Shown here piece by piece: positions 1 to 5,299 of a stretch of 5,309 nt of DNA. The notes beneath the pieces are model-generated. The model saw only the letters and a program-made list of their open reading frames with translations. It ran no database searches and had not been told where the DNA came from. How positions within the stretch are numbered: the stretch's first letter is position 1; every line of letters starts with the position of its first letter. The DNA comes from an uncultured Veillonella sp. (GTDB lineage: Bacteria > Bacillota > Negativicutes > Veillonellales > Veillonellaceae), in NCBI RefSeq assembly GCF_915069625.1, contig NZ_CAJZFD010000148.1, positions 1-5,309 of the forward strand, read 5' to 3'. The position numbers and the translations under genes are program-made.

Positions 1-10
1 TAAAAACCAC

Positions 11-39
11 TATACAAGCTACTTTTACCTTGATATAAT
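11..39 (+). promoter_or_regulatory. Putative extended -10 promoter of the PHP-like gene
   Basis: A perfect TATAAT lies at 34-39 and is preceded by TGA at 31-33, giving an extended -10 (TGnTATAAT). Seventeen bases upstream, TATACA at 11-16 matches 4 of 6 bases of the -35 consensus TTGACA. Transcription would start near 46, leaving a leader of about 88 nt before the ATG at 134. The call rests on consensus matching only. Confidence 0.6.
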
Positions 40-40
40 C

Positions 41-84
41 ATGAATAGAAAATGAAAAGAAAATGAGAAGAACATGAATTTTAT
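41..84 (+). repeat. 11-bp imperfect tandem repeat in the leader
   Basis: Four consecutive 11-base units each begin with ATGA: ATGAATAGAAA (41-51), ATGAAAAGAAA (52-62), ATGAGAAGAAC (63-73) and a diverged fourth unit, ATGAATTTTAT (74-84). Each of the first three ATGs opens a four-codon frame that ends in the TGA overlapping the next ATG. The repeat starts just behind the predicted -10, so most of it would be transcribed. Function is unknown; it may be slippage-derived filler. Confidence 0.6.
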
Positions 85-121
85 AAAGGGGACGAATTCT
101 GTAAAGGATTATCGTAAGTAG
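74..121 (+). other. Short upstream reading frame, in frame with the PHP-like gene
   Basis: ATG at 74 opens a 15-codon frame (MNFIKGTNSVKDYRK) ending at TAG 119-121. It is in the same frame as the gene starting at 134, with one stop and four sense codons between them. A weak purine-rich GAGAAG sits only three to four bases before the ATG, so initiation is doubtful. It contains an internal AAAGGGG (85-91) with no good start after it. It may be a chance frame, a leader peptide, or the remnant of an N-terminal extension. Confidence 0.25.
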
Positions 122-133
122 AAGGGAAAGAAT

Positions 134-937
134 ATGAATCGCGTGGTTGACTTACATGGTTGCATTTTGCCAGCTGTGTTAGGGCCTCAAGGGCCACAAA
201 CAATGGCAGAATCAGTAAAAATGATAAAATCCTTGGCTGAACAAGGAATTACAGATATTTTTAGTACACCTGATGTAACAGTATCTATGGATATGAATAC
301 ATGGGATGAAATGGAAACAACATTGAATGATGTAAAACTTGCAGTAGGGGAGCAACAAGTGGATGTTACTATTCACAGTGGTGCTCGCGTTTTACTTTGT
401 GATGAAATGGTTGAATATATCGTTGCTCATCGCAATCAGTATCTGTTGGGTAATAGCCATTTTATGTTAGTAGCATTACCTGAAAATAGTAAAGTTCACC
501 ATATTAATGCATGGTTGCTAAGCTTACTAGATATGGACATTGTTCCTATTATTAGTGAAGTAGAAACGCATCGCCAATTATTTACAAAGCCAGAACAGTT
601 ATTGGAATGGGTAGATAAAGGGATTTTGATTCAATGTAACATGGCATCCTTTAATCATAGTAATGCTAATTATCATAGAGCAATCGAATTATATCGTAAT
701 GGATTAATTCATTTCTTTGGTACTGGTTATTGCAATGAAAGTGATGTACAAGCGCATCAAGGGTATGTAGAAGCTATTTCTAAATTAGACAGTACATACA
801 AAAAAGATTTGTTGCCAAATATTCATCTCAATGAGCGCGATCTTTTAGCTGATCGCACATTCTATCCTACTGTTCCTCCTAGTTGGGTAGGTCAAAAATC
901 TAACTTCTTGACTCGTCTATTTGGGTTTACATTATAA
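134..937 (+). CDS. CpsB/YwqE-family PHP-domain protein, probably catalytically inactive
   Basis: The 267-residue product is near the usual CpsB/YwqE length (about 240-260 residues). Those enzymes are manganese-dependent protein-tyrosine phosphatases that control exopolysaccharide kinases. The fold signature is visible: DLHGCILP (residues 6-13) for DIHSHILP, AEQGITDIFSTPD (35-47) for the EGI..I.ATPH strand, HSGARV (81-86) for the GAE strand, VPIISEVETH (137-146) for the P.IAH.ERY strand, IQCNMASF (166-173), and IHFFGTGYCNE (192-202) for the ASDMH strand. Of the eight metal ligands known in the family, only the first His (H8) is clearly kept; the others align with C10, D47, R85, A114, E142, G198 and C200. 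This suggests a binding or regulatory pseudoenzyme. The start is set by AAGGG at 122-126, seven bases before the ATG, and by the in-frame TAG at 119. No signal peptide or membrane segment is seen. It stands alone between its own promoter and terminator, with no capsule genes in the window. Family placement is fairly secure; function is not. Confidence 0.75.
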   Translation: MNRVVDLHGCILPAVLGPQGPQTMAESVKMIKSLAEQGITDIFSTPDVTVSMDMNTWDEMETTLNDVKLAVGEQQVDVTIHSGARVLLCDEMVEYIVAHRNQYLLGNSHFMLVALPENSKVHHINAWLLSLLDMDIVPIISEVETHRQLFTKPEQLLEWVDKGILIQCNMASFNHSNANYHRAIELYRNGLIHFFGTGYCNESDVQAHQGYVEAISKLDSTYKKDLLPNIHLNERDLLADRTFYPTVPPSWVGQKSNFLTRLFGFTL

Positions 938-940
938 TTT

Positions 941-993
941 AAATAGGTTCTTTTATTCATGCTATATTAGCATGGCTGAAAGAGCCTATTTTT
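941..993 (+). terminator. Intrinsic terminator of the PHP-like gene
   Basis: An almost continuous 24-bp stem pairs 941-964 with 968-991, with loop TAT (965-967), one mismatch (956/976) and a few G-U pairs. The top is CATGCTA/TAGCATG and the base AAATAGG/CCTATTT. It runs into TTTTT (989-993). It begins three bases after the stop codon, so it separates this gene from nrdD. Confidence 0.85.
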
Positions 994-1007
994 ACTTTAT
1001 ATAGTAT
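992..1007 (+). promoter_or_regulatory. NrdR box 1 (upstream)
   Basis: TTACTTTATATAGTAT matches the known NrdR-box consensus (ACACwATATATwGTGT) at 12 of 16 positions by eye. Its right half, TATATAGTAT, is identical to that of box 2, and the start-to-start distance is 32 bp, about three helical turns, as expected for NrdR box pairs. It directly follows the terminator T-run. Confidence 0.7.
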
Positions 1008-1013
1008 TTGTTC

Positions 1014-1042
1014 TTGAAAACAACCACCATATATAGTATACT
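1014..1042 (+). promoter_or_regulatory. Putative nrdD promoter
   Basis: TTGAAA (1014-1019) and TATACT (1037-1042) are separated by 17 bp, each with one or two mismatches to the sigma-A consensus. The -10 overlaps the end of NrdR box 2, and box 1 lies just upstream of the -35, so bound NrdR would block polymerase. Transcription would start near 1049, giving a leader of about 130 nt. Confidence 0.7.
1024..1039 (+). promoter_or_regulatory. NrdR box 2 (overlapping the nrdD -10)
   Basis: CCACCATATATAGTAT matches the NrdR consensus at 13 of 16 positions, including CAC and the central ATATAT. It lies between the -35 and -10 elements and overlaps three bases of the -10. NrdR is the zinc-finger/ATP-cone repressor of ribonucleotide reductase operons and senses dATP/ATP; its gene is not in this window. 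Confidence 0.75.
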
Positions 1043-1104
1043 GAGTTAGCGGTAAAAATAGAGAGTTTACTAATAATTCTTTACGTTTTTACATATAAAT
1101 TTAT

Positions 1105-1134
1105 AAAAGTATGGTATACCATACTTTTTTCTTT
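1105..1134 (+). promoter_or_regulatory. Perfect 24-bp palindrome with T-rich tail in the nrdD leader
   Basis: Positions 1105-1116 (AAAAGTATGGTA) are exactly mirrored by 1117-1128, followed by TTCTTT. As RNA it would form a 10-bp stem with a TATA loop and a U-rich tail, like an attenuator. As DNA its core TGGTATACCA (1112-1121) resembles dimeric repressor operators of the GntR/FadR type. A weak alternative promoter (TTTACG 1080-1085, TATAAA 1102-1107) would overlap it. The sequence alone does not decide between these readings. It lies 52 bp before the nrdD start codon, and another small palindrome, ATAAATTTAT, abuts it at 1095-1104. Confidence 0.55.
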
Positions 1135-1165
1135 GTCATAACATATATTTCAGCGGTAACAAAAT

Positions 1166-1172
1166 GGGGAGG
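1166..1172 (+). promoter_or_regulatory. Ribosome binding site of nrdD
   Basis: GGGGAGG lies eight bases before the ATG at 1181 and fixes that start. A closer-looking ATG at 1164 overlaps the site itself and is out of frame. Confidence 0.85.
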
Positions 1173-1180
1173 TTGCCAAT

Positions 1181-3331
1181 ATGTTGCAGGTCATTAAACG
1201 GGATGGTACAAAGGTACCTTTCGACAAAAACAAAATTGCTTTGGCTATAGAAAAAGCCGAGCATAGCAGTACAGGGTTGTACGAAGAGGGGTTGGCACAG
1301 CGTATTGCTGATGAAATAGAAGAATATGCTACAAAGCTCCAAAAGGACATGACAATTTATGCTATTGAAGATCAAGTGTACTACAAGTTGATTGAGTATC
1401 ATAATCCTGCAACGGCACGTGCCTATGAAGGTTACAAAGCTGTTCAAGCTTTTAAACGTCGTCAAAATACTACAGATGATGATGTAATCGGTTTATTAGA
1501 TCGTAGTAATGTTAGCGTTCTCGATGAAAACTCTAATAAGGATGCTGCAATTGTATCTACACAACGTGATTTAATTGCCGGTGAAGTATCTAAGGATATT
1601 GCTCGCCGTAAATTAATCCCTACAGATATTTTAGAGGCCCATGATAGTGGTGCAATCCACTTCCATGATATGGATTACATTATCCAGCCTATGTTTAACT
1701 GTTGTTTAATCAATTTGGAAGATATGCTTACAAATGGTACGGTAATCAATGGTAAGAAAATTGATACACCTAAATCCTTCCAAGTTGCATGTACAGTAAC
1801 AACGCAAATCATTGCTCAAGTTGCATCTGGTCAATATGGTGGTCAAAGCATTAATGGCATTGATCGCATCTTGGCGCCATTTGTACGTAAGTCTTACGAA
1901 AAAATTCTTAACAATGTTATTGAAGAACAAGTTGAGATTTACGGTATGGAGCCAAATATGGAAAAGGCTCGTGAAATCGCATGGAAACGTACGCGCAAAG
2001 AGGTTAAGGATGGTATTCAAACTATCCAGTATCAAATTAATACATTGATGACTACAAATGGTCAATCTCCATTTGTTACATTGTTTATGTATTTCAAACC
2101 TGATTATGAATATGCTAAAGAAGCTGCTCTCATTACAGAAGAGATTTTACGTCAACGTATTAAAGGTGTAAAAAATGAAGCTGATGTATATATTACGCCG
2201 GCATTCCCTAAATTGATTTATGTACTTGATGAACATAATGTAACACCTGATAGTCCATATTATTACTTGACTGAGCTGGCTGCACAATGCACTGCTAAAC
2301 GCATGTACCCAGATTACATCTCTGCTAAGAAGATGAAGGAAAACTATGAAGGTAATGTATTTAGCCCAATGGGATGCCGCTCTTTCTTATCTCCTTGGAA
2401 GGATGAAAAGGGGAATTATAAATTTGATGGTCGCTTTAATATGGGCGTTGTAAGTTTGAACTTACCTCAAATTGGTATCTTAGCTCGTGGTAGCGAAGAA
2501 AAATTCTTTGAAATTTTAGATAAACGCCTTGAGTTAGCTGAAAAAGCATTACTATTACGTTATAACTTATTGAAGGATGTAGTTAGTGATGTATCTCCAA
2601 TTCATTGGCAGCATGGTGCTATTGCGCGCCTAAAAAAAGGAGAAAAAATCGGTCGTTTCCTTACTGGTGGTTATGCGACGATTTCTCTTGGCTACATCGG
2701 CATTTATGAAGCCACACGATTGATTACTGGTGAGTCTAATACAGGTGAAAAAGGCCGTGTATTTGCTATGAAGATTATGGATCGTTTAAATGACGCTATT
2801 AATCTATGGCATGATAAACATAATCTTGGTTTTGGTTTATACGGTACACCTGCTGAAAGCTTAACCAATCGATTCTCTTCATTAGACCGTGCTCGCTTTG
2901 GTGTAATTGAAGATATTACTGATAAAGGCTATTACACTAATAGCTATCACGTAAATGTTCGTGAAGAGATTAATGTATTTGATAAATTTGCCTTTGAATC
3001 TGAGTTCCAAAAGAAATCTACAGGTGGCTGTATTTCCTATGCGGAAATTCCAAACATGTCTAACAATATTCCAGCTGTTTTGACTATGATTCAATATATT
3101 TATGATCATATTTCATATGCTGAGTTCAATACCAAGTCTGACTACTGTCACGAATGTGGTTTTGATGGAGAAATTAAGGTCAATGAAAATAATGAATGGG
3201 AATGTCCTCGTTGCCATAATACAAATCGTGATAAATTAACCGTTATTCGTCGTACTTGTGGTTATTTAGGTGAAAACTTCTGGAACGAAGGTCGTACGAA
3301 AGAAATCAAAGATCGTGTAATGCACATTTAA
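1181..3331 (+). CDS. nrdD: Anaerobic (class III) ribonucleoside-triphosphate reductase, large subunit
   Basis: This glycyl-radical enzyme reduces ribonucleoside triphosphates to deoxynucleotides in the cytoplasm without oxygen. Its 716 residues match the usual 700-715. Domains in order: an N-terminal ATP-cone (about residues 2-95, starting VIKRDGTKVPFDKNKI) for allosteric ATP/dATP control; the catalytic ten-stranded barrel with FNCCLINL (C174/C175), one of which should be the first active-site cysteine, and MGCRSFL (C399), the likely thiyl-radical cysteine; then a C-terminal zinc site (C656, C659, C675, C678) followed by the radical loop RRTCGYLG with glycine G694. All expected elements are present and the frame is intact. 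The start has a strong GGGGAGG site. Expression is probably governed by the two NrdR boxes and possibly the leader palindrome. It needs activation by NrdG, encoded just downstream. Electron donor (formate or thioredoxin) cannot be settled by eye. Confidence 0.97.
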   Translation: MLQVIKRDGTKVPFDKNKIALAIEKAEHSSTGLYEEGLAQRIADEIEEYATKLQKDMTIYAIEDQVYYKLIEYHNPATARAYEGYKAVQAFKRRQNTTDDDVIGLLDRSNVSVLDENSNKDAAIVSTQRDLIAGEVSKDIARRKLIPTDILEAHDSGAIHFHDMDYIIQPMFNCCLINLEDMLTNGTVINGKKIDTPKSFQVACTVTTQIIAQVASGQYGGQSINGIDRILAPFVRKSYEKILNNVIEEQVEIYGMEPNMEKAREIAWKRTRKEVKDGIQTIQYQINTLMTTNGQSPFVTLFMYFKPDYEYAKEAALITEEILRQRIKGVKNEADVYITPAFPKLIYVLDEHNVTPDSPYYYLTELAAQCTAKRMYPDYISAKKMKENYEGNVFSPMGCRSFLSPWKDEKGNYKFDGRFNMGVVSLNLPQIGILARGSEEKFFEILDKRLELAEKALLLRYNLLKDVVSDVSPIHWQHGAIARLKKGEKIGRFLTGGYATISLGYIGIYEATRLITGESNTGEKGRVFAMKIMDRLNDAINLWHDKHNLGFGLYGTPAESLTNRFSSLDRARFGVIEDITDKGYYTNSYHVNVREEINVFDKFAFESEFQKKSTGGCISYAEIPNMSNNIPAVLTMIQYIYDHISYAEFNTKSDYCHECGFDGEIKVNENNEWECPRCHNTNRDKLTVIRRTCGYLGENFWNEGRTKEIKDRVMHI

Positions 3332-3363
3332 AATTATTAGAATTATAGTTACTATAAATACAT

Positions 3364-3396
3364 GGTAAAAGCTGTGCTTAAGGCACAGCTTTTACT
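3364..3396 (+). terminator. Hairpin between nrdD and nrdG (weak terminator or mRNA-stability element)
   Basis: GTAAAAGCTGTGC (3365-3377) pairs perfectly with GCACAGCTTTTAC (3383-3395) around the loop TTAAG; a G-U pair can extend the base. The 13-bp stem is strong, but the following TGCGTTTG is a poor U-tract. Partial termination would make less nrdG than nrdD mRNA, which fits an activase needed in small amounts; stabilisation of the nrdD 3' end is an alternative. Confidence 0.6.
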
Positions 3397-3400
3397 GCGT

Positions 3401-3430
3401 TTGTAAGAAATAGAAATATATCTATATAGT
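3401..3430 (+). promoter_or_regulatory. Possible independent promoter of nrdG
   Basis: TTGTAA (3401-3406, 4/6 match) and TATAGT (3425-3430, 5/6 match) are spaced by 18 bp, just downstream of the intergenic hairpin. Transcription would start near 3437, about 30 bases before nrdG. AT-rich DNA gives such matches by chance, so this is tentative. Confidence 0.35.
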
Positions 3431-3432
3431 GT
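3417..3432 (+). promoter_or_regulatory. Partial NrdR-like box before nrdG
   Basis: TATATCTATATAGTGT matches the NrdR consensus at 11 of 16 positions; its right half TATATAGTGT differs by one base from the TATATAGTAT shared by both nrdD boxes and is closer to consensus. The left half is poor, and no good partner lies 31-32 bp away on either side. It overlaps the possible nrdG -10. Confidence 0.35.
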
Positions 3433-3458
3433 TAGTCAAAGTTGATTACCACTACTAT

Positions 3459-3463
3459 GGAGG
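3459..3463 (+). promoter_or_regulatory. Ribosome binding site that decides the nrdG start
   Basis: GGAGG sits five bases before ATG 3469. A longer frame could open at TTG 3442, but that start has no SD and would place this GGAGG inside the coding region. Confidence 0.8.
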
Positions 3464-3468
3464 TAATT

Positions 3469-3966
3469 ATGAGATATGGGCAAATAAGACAATATGATAT
3501 TGCCAATGGAGAAGGTATTCGTACATCTATATTCGTAACCGGTTGTACACATTGTTGTTATAACTGTTTTAATGAAGAATACCAGGATTTTAATGCCGGT
3601 AAGGAGTGGACTCAATCTGAAACTGATTTAGTTGTATCCTATGTGAAAAGTCCAACATGCTCAGGTTTAACCTTGTTAGGTGGGGAACCGTTCCAAAATG
3701 TACAAGGTTTATTGCCGGTGGTGCGGGCAGTCCGTGCGGCGGCGCCAGACAAGAAAATTTGGGCCTATTCAGGTTATACAATAGATGATATCTTAGAAGA
3801 TGAGTTGAGAAGCGCTTTATTACATGAAATTGATATTCTCGTAGACGGTCGCTTTGTAGATGAACTAAAAGATCCAGCATTGCGATTTAGAGGGTCATCT
3901 AATCAACGTATTATAGATGTTAAGAAAACATTAGAAACAGGCGAAGTCGTATTAGCAATGGAGTAA
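3469..3966 (+). CDS. nrdG: Anaerobic ribonucleoside-triphosphate reductase activating protein (radical SAM)
   Basis: NrdG binds a 4Fe-4S cluster and S-adenosylmethionine and abstracts hydrogen from the NrdD glycine (here G694) to form the stable glycyl radical. From ATG 3469 the protein has 165 residues, close to the 154-156 of the E. coli and T4 proteins. The opening IRQYDIANGEGIRTSIFVTGC is typical of NrdG. The radical-SAM CX3CX2C motif is C26-C30-C33 (GCTHCCYNCFN), with an additional C29 inside it. LTLLGGEPF (67-75) is the conserved GGEP SAM-contact motif. The C-terminal part includes DILVDGRF and the FRGSSNQRIIDV stretch common in the family. It lies 137 bp after nrdD behind a hairpin and possibly has its own promoter. 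Its stop is two bases before the CLC gene. Confidence 0.95.
   Translation: MRYGQIRQYDIANGEGIRTSIFVTGCTHCCYNCFNEEYQDFNAGKEWTQSETDLVVSYVKSPTCSGLTLLGGEPFQNVQGLLPVVRAVRAAAPDKKIWAYSGYTIDDILEDELRSALLHEIDILVDGRFVDELKDPALRFRGSSNQRIIDVKKTLETGEVVLAME
3960..3963 (+). promoter_or_regulatory. Weak RBS of the CLC gene inside the nrdG 3' end
   Basis: GGAG spans the last two sense codons of nrdG and lies five bases before ATG 3969. With the nrdG stop at 3964-3966 and only GT between stop and start, this arrangement favours translational coupling. Confidence 0.6.
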
Positions 3967-3968
3967 GT

Positions 3969-5207
3969 ATGGCATTTGATAAACGTTTAATAGGCCTCAT
4001 AATTATCGTTGGATTTATAGCGGGATTAGTGGGAGCTTCTTATACACATTTAATGCATAGTATTCAGCATTTTGTATATAATTATTCTTCTGCAGATCAT
4101 ATGAGTTTTGGTGCTGCTGTAGCGCGAGTATCCCCAGTAGAACGATTGATACCACTCATTATTTGTGGTCTCATAGGTGGTGTAGGCTGGTTCCTTATTC
4201 ACCGATATGGTAAAGGTGTTGTAGATATTAAAACTGCCGTTTCCGGTAAGATGGAGATGAATCCAATAACTACTGTTTTACATGCAACCTTACAAATTAT
4301 TACGGTAGCTATAGGTTCACCTTTAGGGCGAGAAGTAGCCCCTCGTGAAGCAAGTGCGGGGATTACAACTTTTTTAGTTAAGCACTTTGACATAAAACAA
4401 GAAGATCGCCAATTATTGATTGCTTGTGCTGCAGGTGCTGGCTTGGCAGCAGTTTATAATTCACCATTATCGGCGGCAATCTTTACGTTAGAAACCTTGC
4501 TCCTTACTTGGAATATACGCGCCATGAGTGCTGCACTTATTTGCTGTGGATTAGCAACTTTTGTAACTCGACAAGCCGGTGTAGGGGATGTCATTCAATA
4601 TACAATGGCTCAACCTAGCTTGGGCAGTCACTATGTAGAATTCTCTATTGCCTTAGGCGCTATTGTTGCGTTAGGTGTGGTTCTATTTAATATTACTCAA
4701 GGTAAGCTACCATCTATTCATCGCAGCAGTCCTGTTATGATTCCCATTTCTATCGTAGCCTTTACACTTATTGGTGCGTTAGCTATGTATTTTCCTGAAA
4801 TACTTGGGAATGGTAAGGCCGGGAACGAATTAACCTTTACCAATGATATTACATGGACTTATGCATTAGGATTATTTGGTTCTAAGTGGGCAGCAGTATT
4901 ACTCGCATTAGCAGCAGGTGCGTATGGTGGTCGTATTACTCCATCTATGATGTTGGGCAGTACGTTAGCCATAGTATTTGGTACTTTTTGGTCTATTGCC
5001 GTGGCTCCTATATCATTGGGGATGGCTGCCTTTATCGGTGCCGTAGCATTTTTAGGACTTGCACAAAAAATGCCTATGACCTCATGTGTATTTATGCTTG
5101 AGCTTTCAAGATTTTCTGTAGAAATGTTGTTCCCTATAGCGTTAACTATGGGTACAGCGCTTATGGTAGAGCAGATTATTCAGTCAAAACTAAAGAGTGA
5201 TAAATAG
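3969..5207 (+). CDS. Divergent CLC-family chloride channel/transporter-like membrane protein
   Basis: The 412-residue polytopic inner-membrane protein resembles the CLC core (E. coli CLC-ec1 is 473) and lacks a C-terminal CBS region. Family marks include GREVAPREASAG (120-131, for GREGPTVQIGG), the helix pair CAAGAGLAAVYNSPLSAAIFTLETL (153-177), GGRITPSMMLGS (320-331, for GGIFAPMLALG) and KMPMTSCVFMLELSRF. Aligned by eye with CLC-ec1, the external gating glutamate is kept (E122), but GSGIP becomes GKGVV (81-85, Lys at the filter serine), GREGP becomes GREVA, GIFAP becomes GRITP, the internal proton glutamate E203 becomes T176, and the chain ends before the filter tyrosine (Y445). The transported ion is therefore uncertain and proton coupling of the ec1 type doubtful. 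Hydrophobic segments occur at about 7-26, 60-78, 103-119, 150-180, 186-200, 223-242, 255-275 and several to 405. It is translationally coupled to nrdG. Confidence 0.85.
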   Translation: MAFDKRLIGLIIIVGFIAGLVGASYTHLMHSIQHFVYNYSSADHMSFGAAVARVSPVERLIPLIICGLIGGVGWFLIHRYGKGVVDIKTAVSGKMEMNPITTVLHATLQIITVAIGSPLGREVAPREASAGITTFLVKHFDIKQEDRQLLIACAAGAGLAAVYNSPLSAAIFTLETLLLTWNIRAMSAALICCGLATFVTRQAGVGDVIQYTMAQPSLGSHYVEFSIALGAIVALGVVLFNITQGKLPSIHRSSPVMIPISIVAFTLIGALAMYFPEILGNGKAGNELTFTNDITWTYALGLFGSKWAAVLLALAAGAYGGRITPSMMLGSTLAIVFGTFWSIAVAPISLGMAAFIGAVAFLGLAQKMPMTSCVFMLELSRFSVEMLFPIALTMGTALMVEQIIQSKLKSDK

Positions 5208-5219
5208 TAATCTAAACAC

Positions 5220-5258
5220 ATGGATGCTTCCCTGTATTTTACAGGGGGCATCCATTTT
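5220..5258 (+). terminator. Intrinsic terminator after the CLC gene
   Basis: ATGGATGC (5220-5227) pairs with GCATCCAT (5248-5255), and CCCTGTA (5230-5236) pairs with TACAGGG (5240-5246), with a small TT/G internal bulge and loop TTT. The stem is followed by TTTGTTATTG. It sits 12 bases after the CLC stop and likely ends the nrdD-nrdG-CLC transcript. Confidence 0.8.
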
Positions 5259-5274
5259 GTTATTGTCTTTAGAC

Positions 5275-5299
5275 TGGTTCGCGACGTAGTCGCGAATCA
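5275..5299 (+). repeat. GC-rich hairpin (possible REP-like repeat or structured element)
   Basis: TGGTTCGCGAC (5275-5285) pairs with GTCGCGAATCA (5289-5299) around loop GTA, eleven pairs including one G-T. It contains two TCGCGA sites, unusual in such AT-rich DNA, and has no T-run on either side, so it is not a standard terminator. Outer bases TTTA (5268-5271) and TAAA (5301-5304) could pair as well. It may be a dispersed palindromic repeat or part of a neighbouring element beyond the window. Confidence 0.5.

Noticed and set aside
6..21. CCACTATACAAGC as a possible NrdR box before the PHP-like gene
   Set aside because: The left half matches, but the right half is off by one base in spacing and lacks GTGT; no partner box at 31-32 bp.
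1049..1180. Riboswitch (for example cobalamin-type, known before other nrd genes) in the nrdD leader
   Set aside because: No B12-box or other recognised aptamer core was seen; the leader is very AT-rich apart from the palindrome.
1136..1465. Reverse-strand open frame antisense to the nrdD start, and similar ones at 1706-2065, 2882-3109 and 3590-3880
   Set aside because: They lie opposite clear nrdD/nrdG coding sequence, show no recognisable family and read as composition shadows.
1812..2048. + strand frame of 78 codons in an alternative phase within nrdD
   Set aside because: No RBS-supported independence and it sits fully inside the conserved NrdD core.
3449..3464. A second NrdR box paired with the half-site at 3417-3432
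   Set aside because: Only CACTA on the left side matches; the rest is the nrdG RBS and does not fit.
3717..3750. Locally GC-rich patch inside nrdG
   Set aside because: It encodes an ordinary Ala/Val/Arg-rich helix (VVRAVRAAAPDKK) and is too short to indicate transfer.
4199..4393. Reverse-strand frame and the + strand frame at 4886-5101 within the CLC gene
   Set aside because: Both overlap well-conserved CLC motifs in the true frame and have no domain signal of their own.
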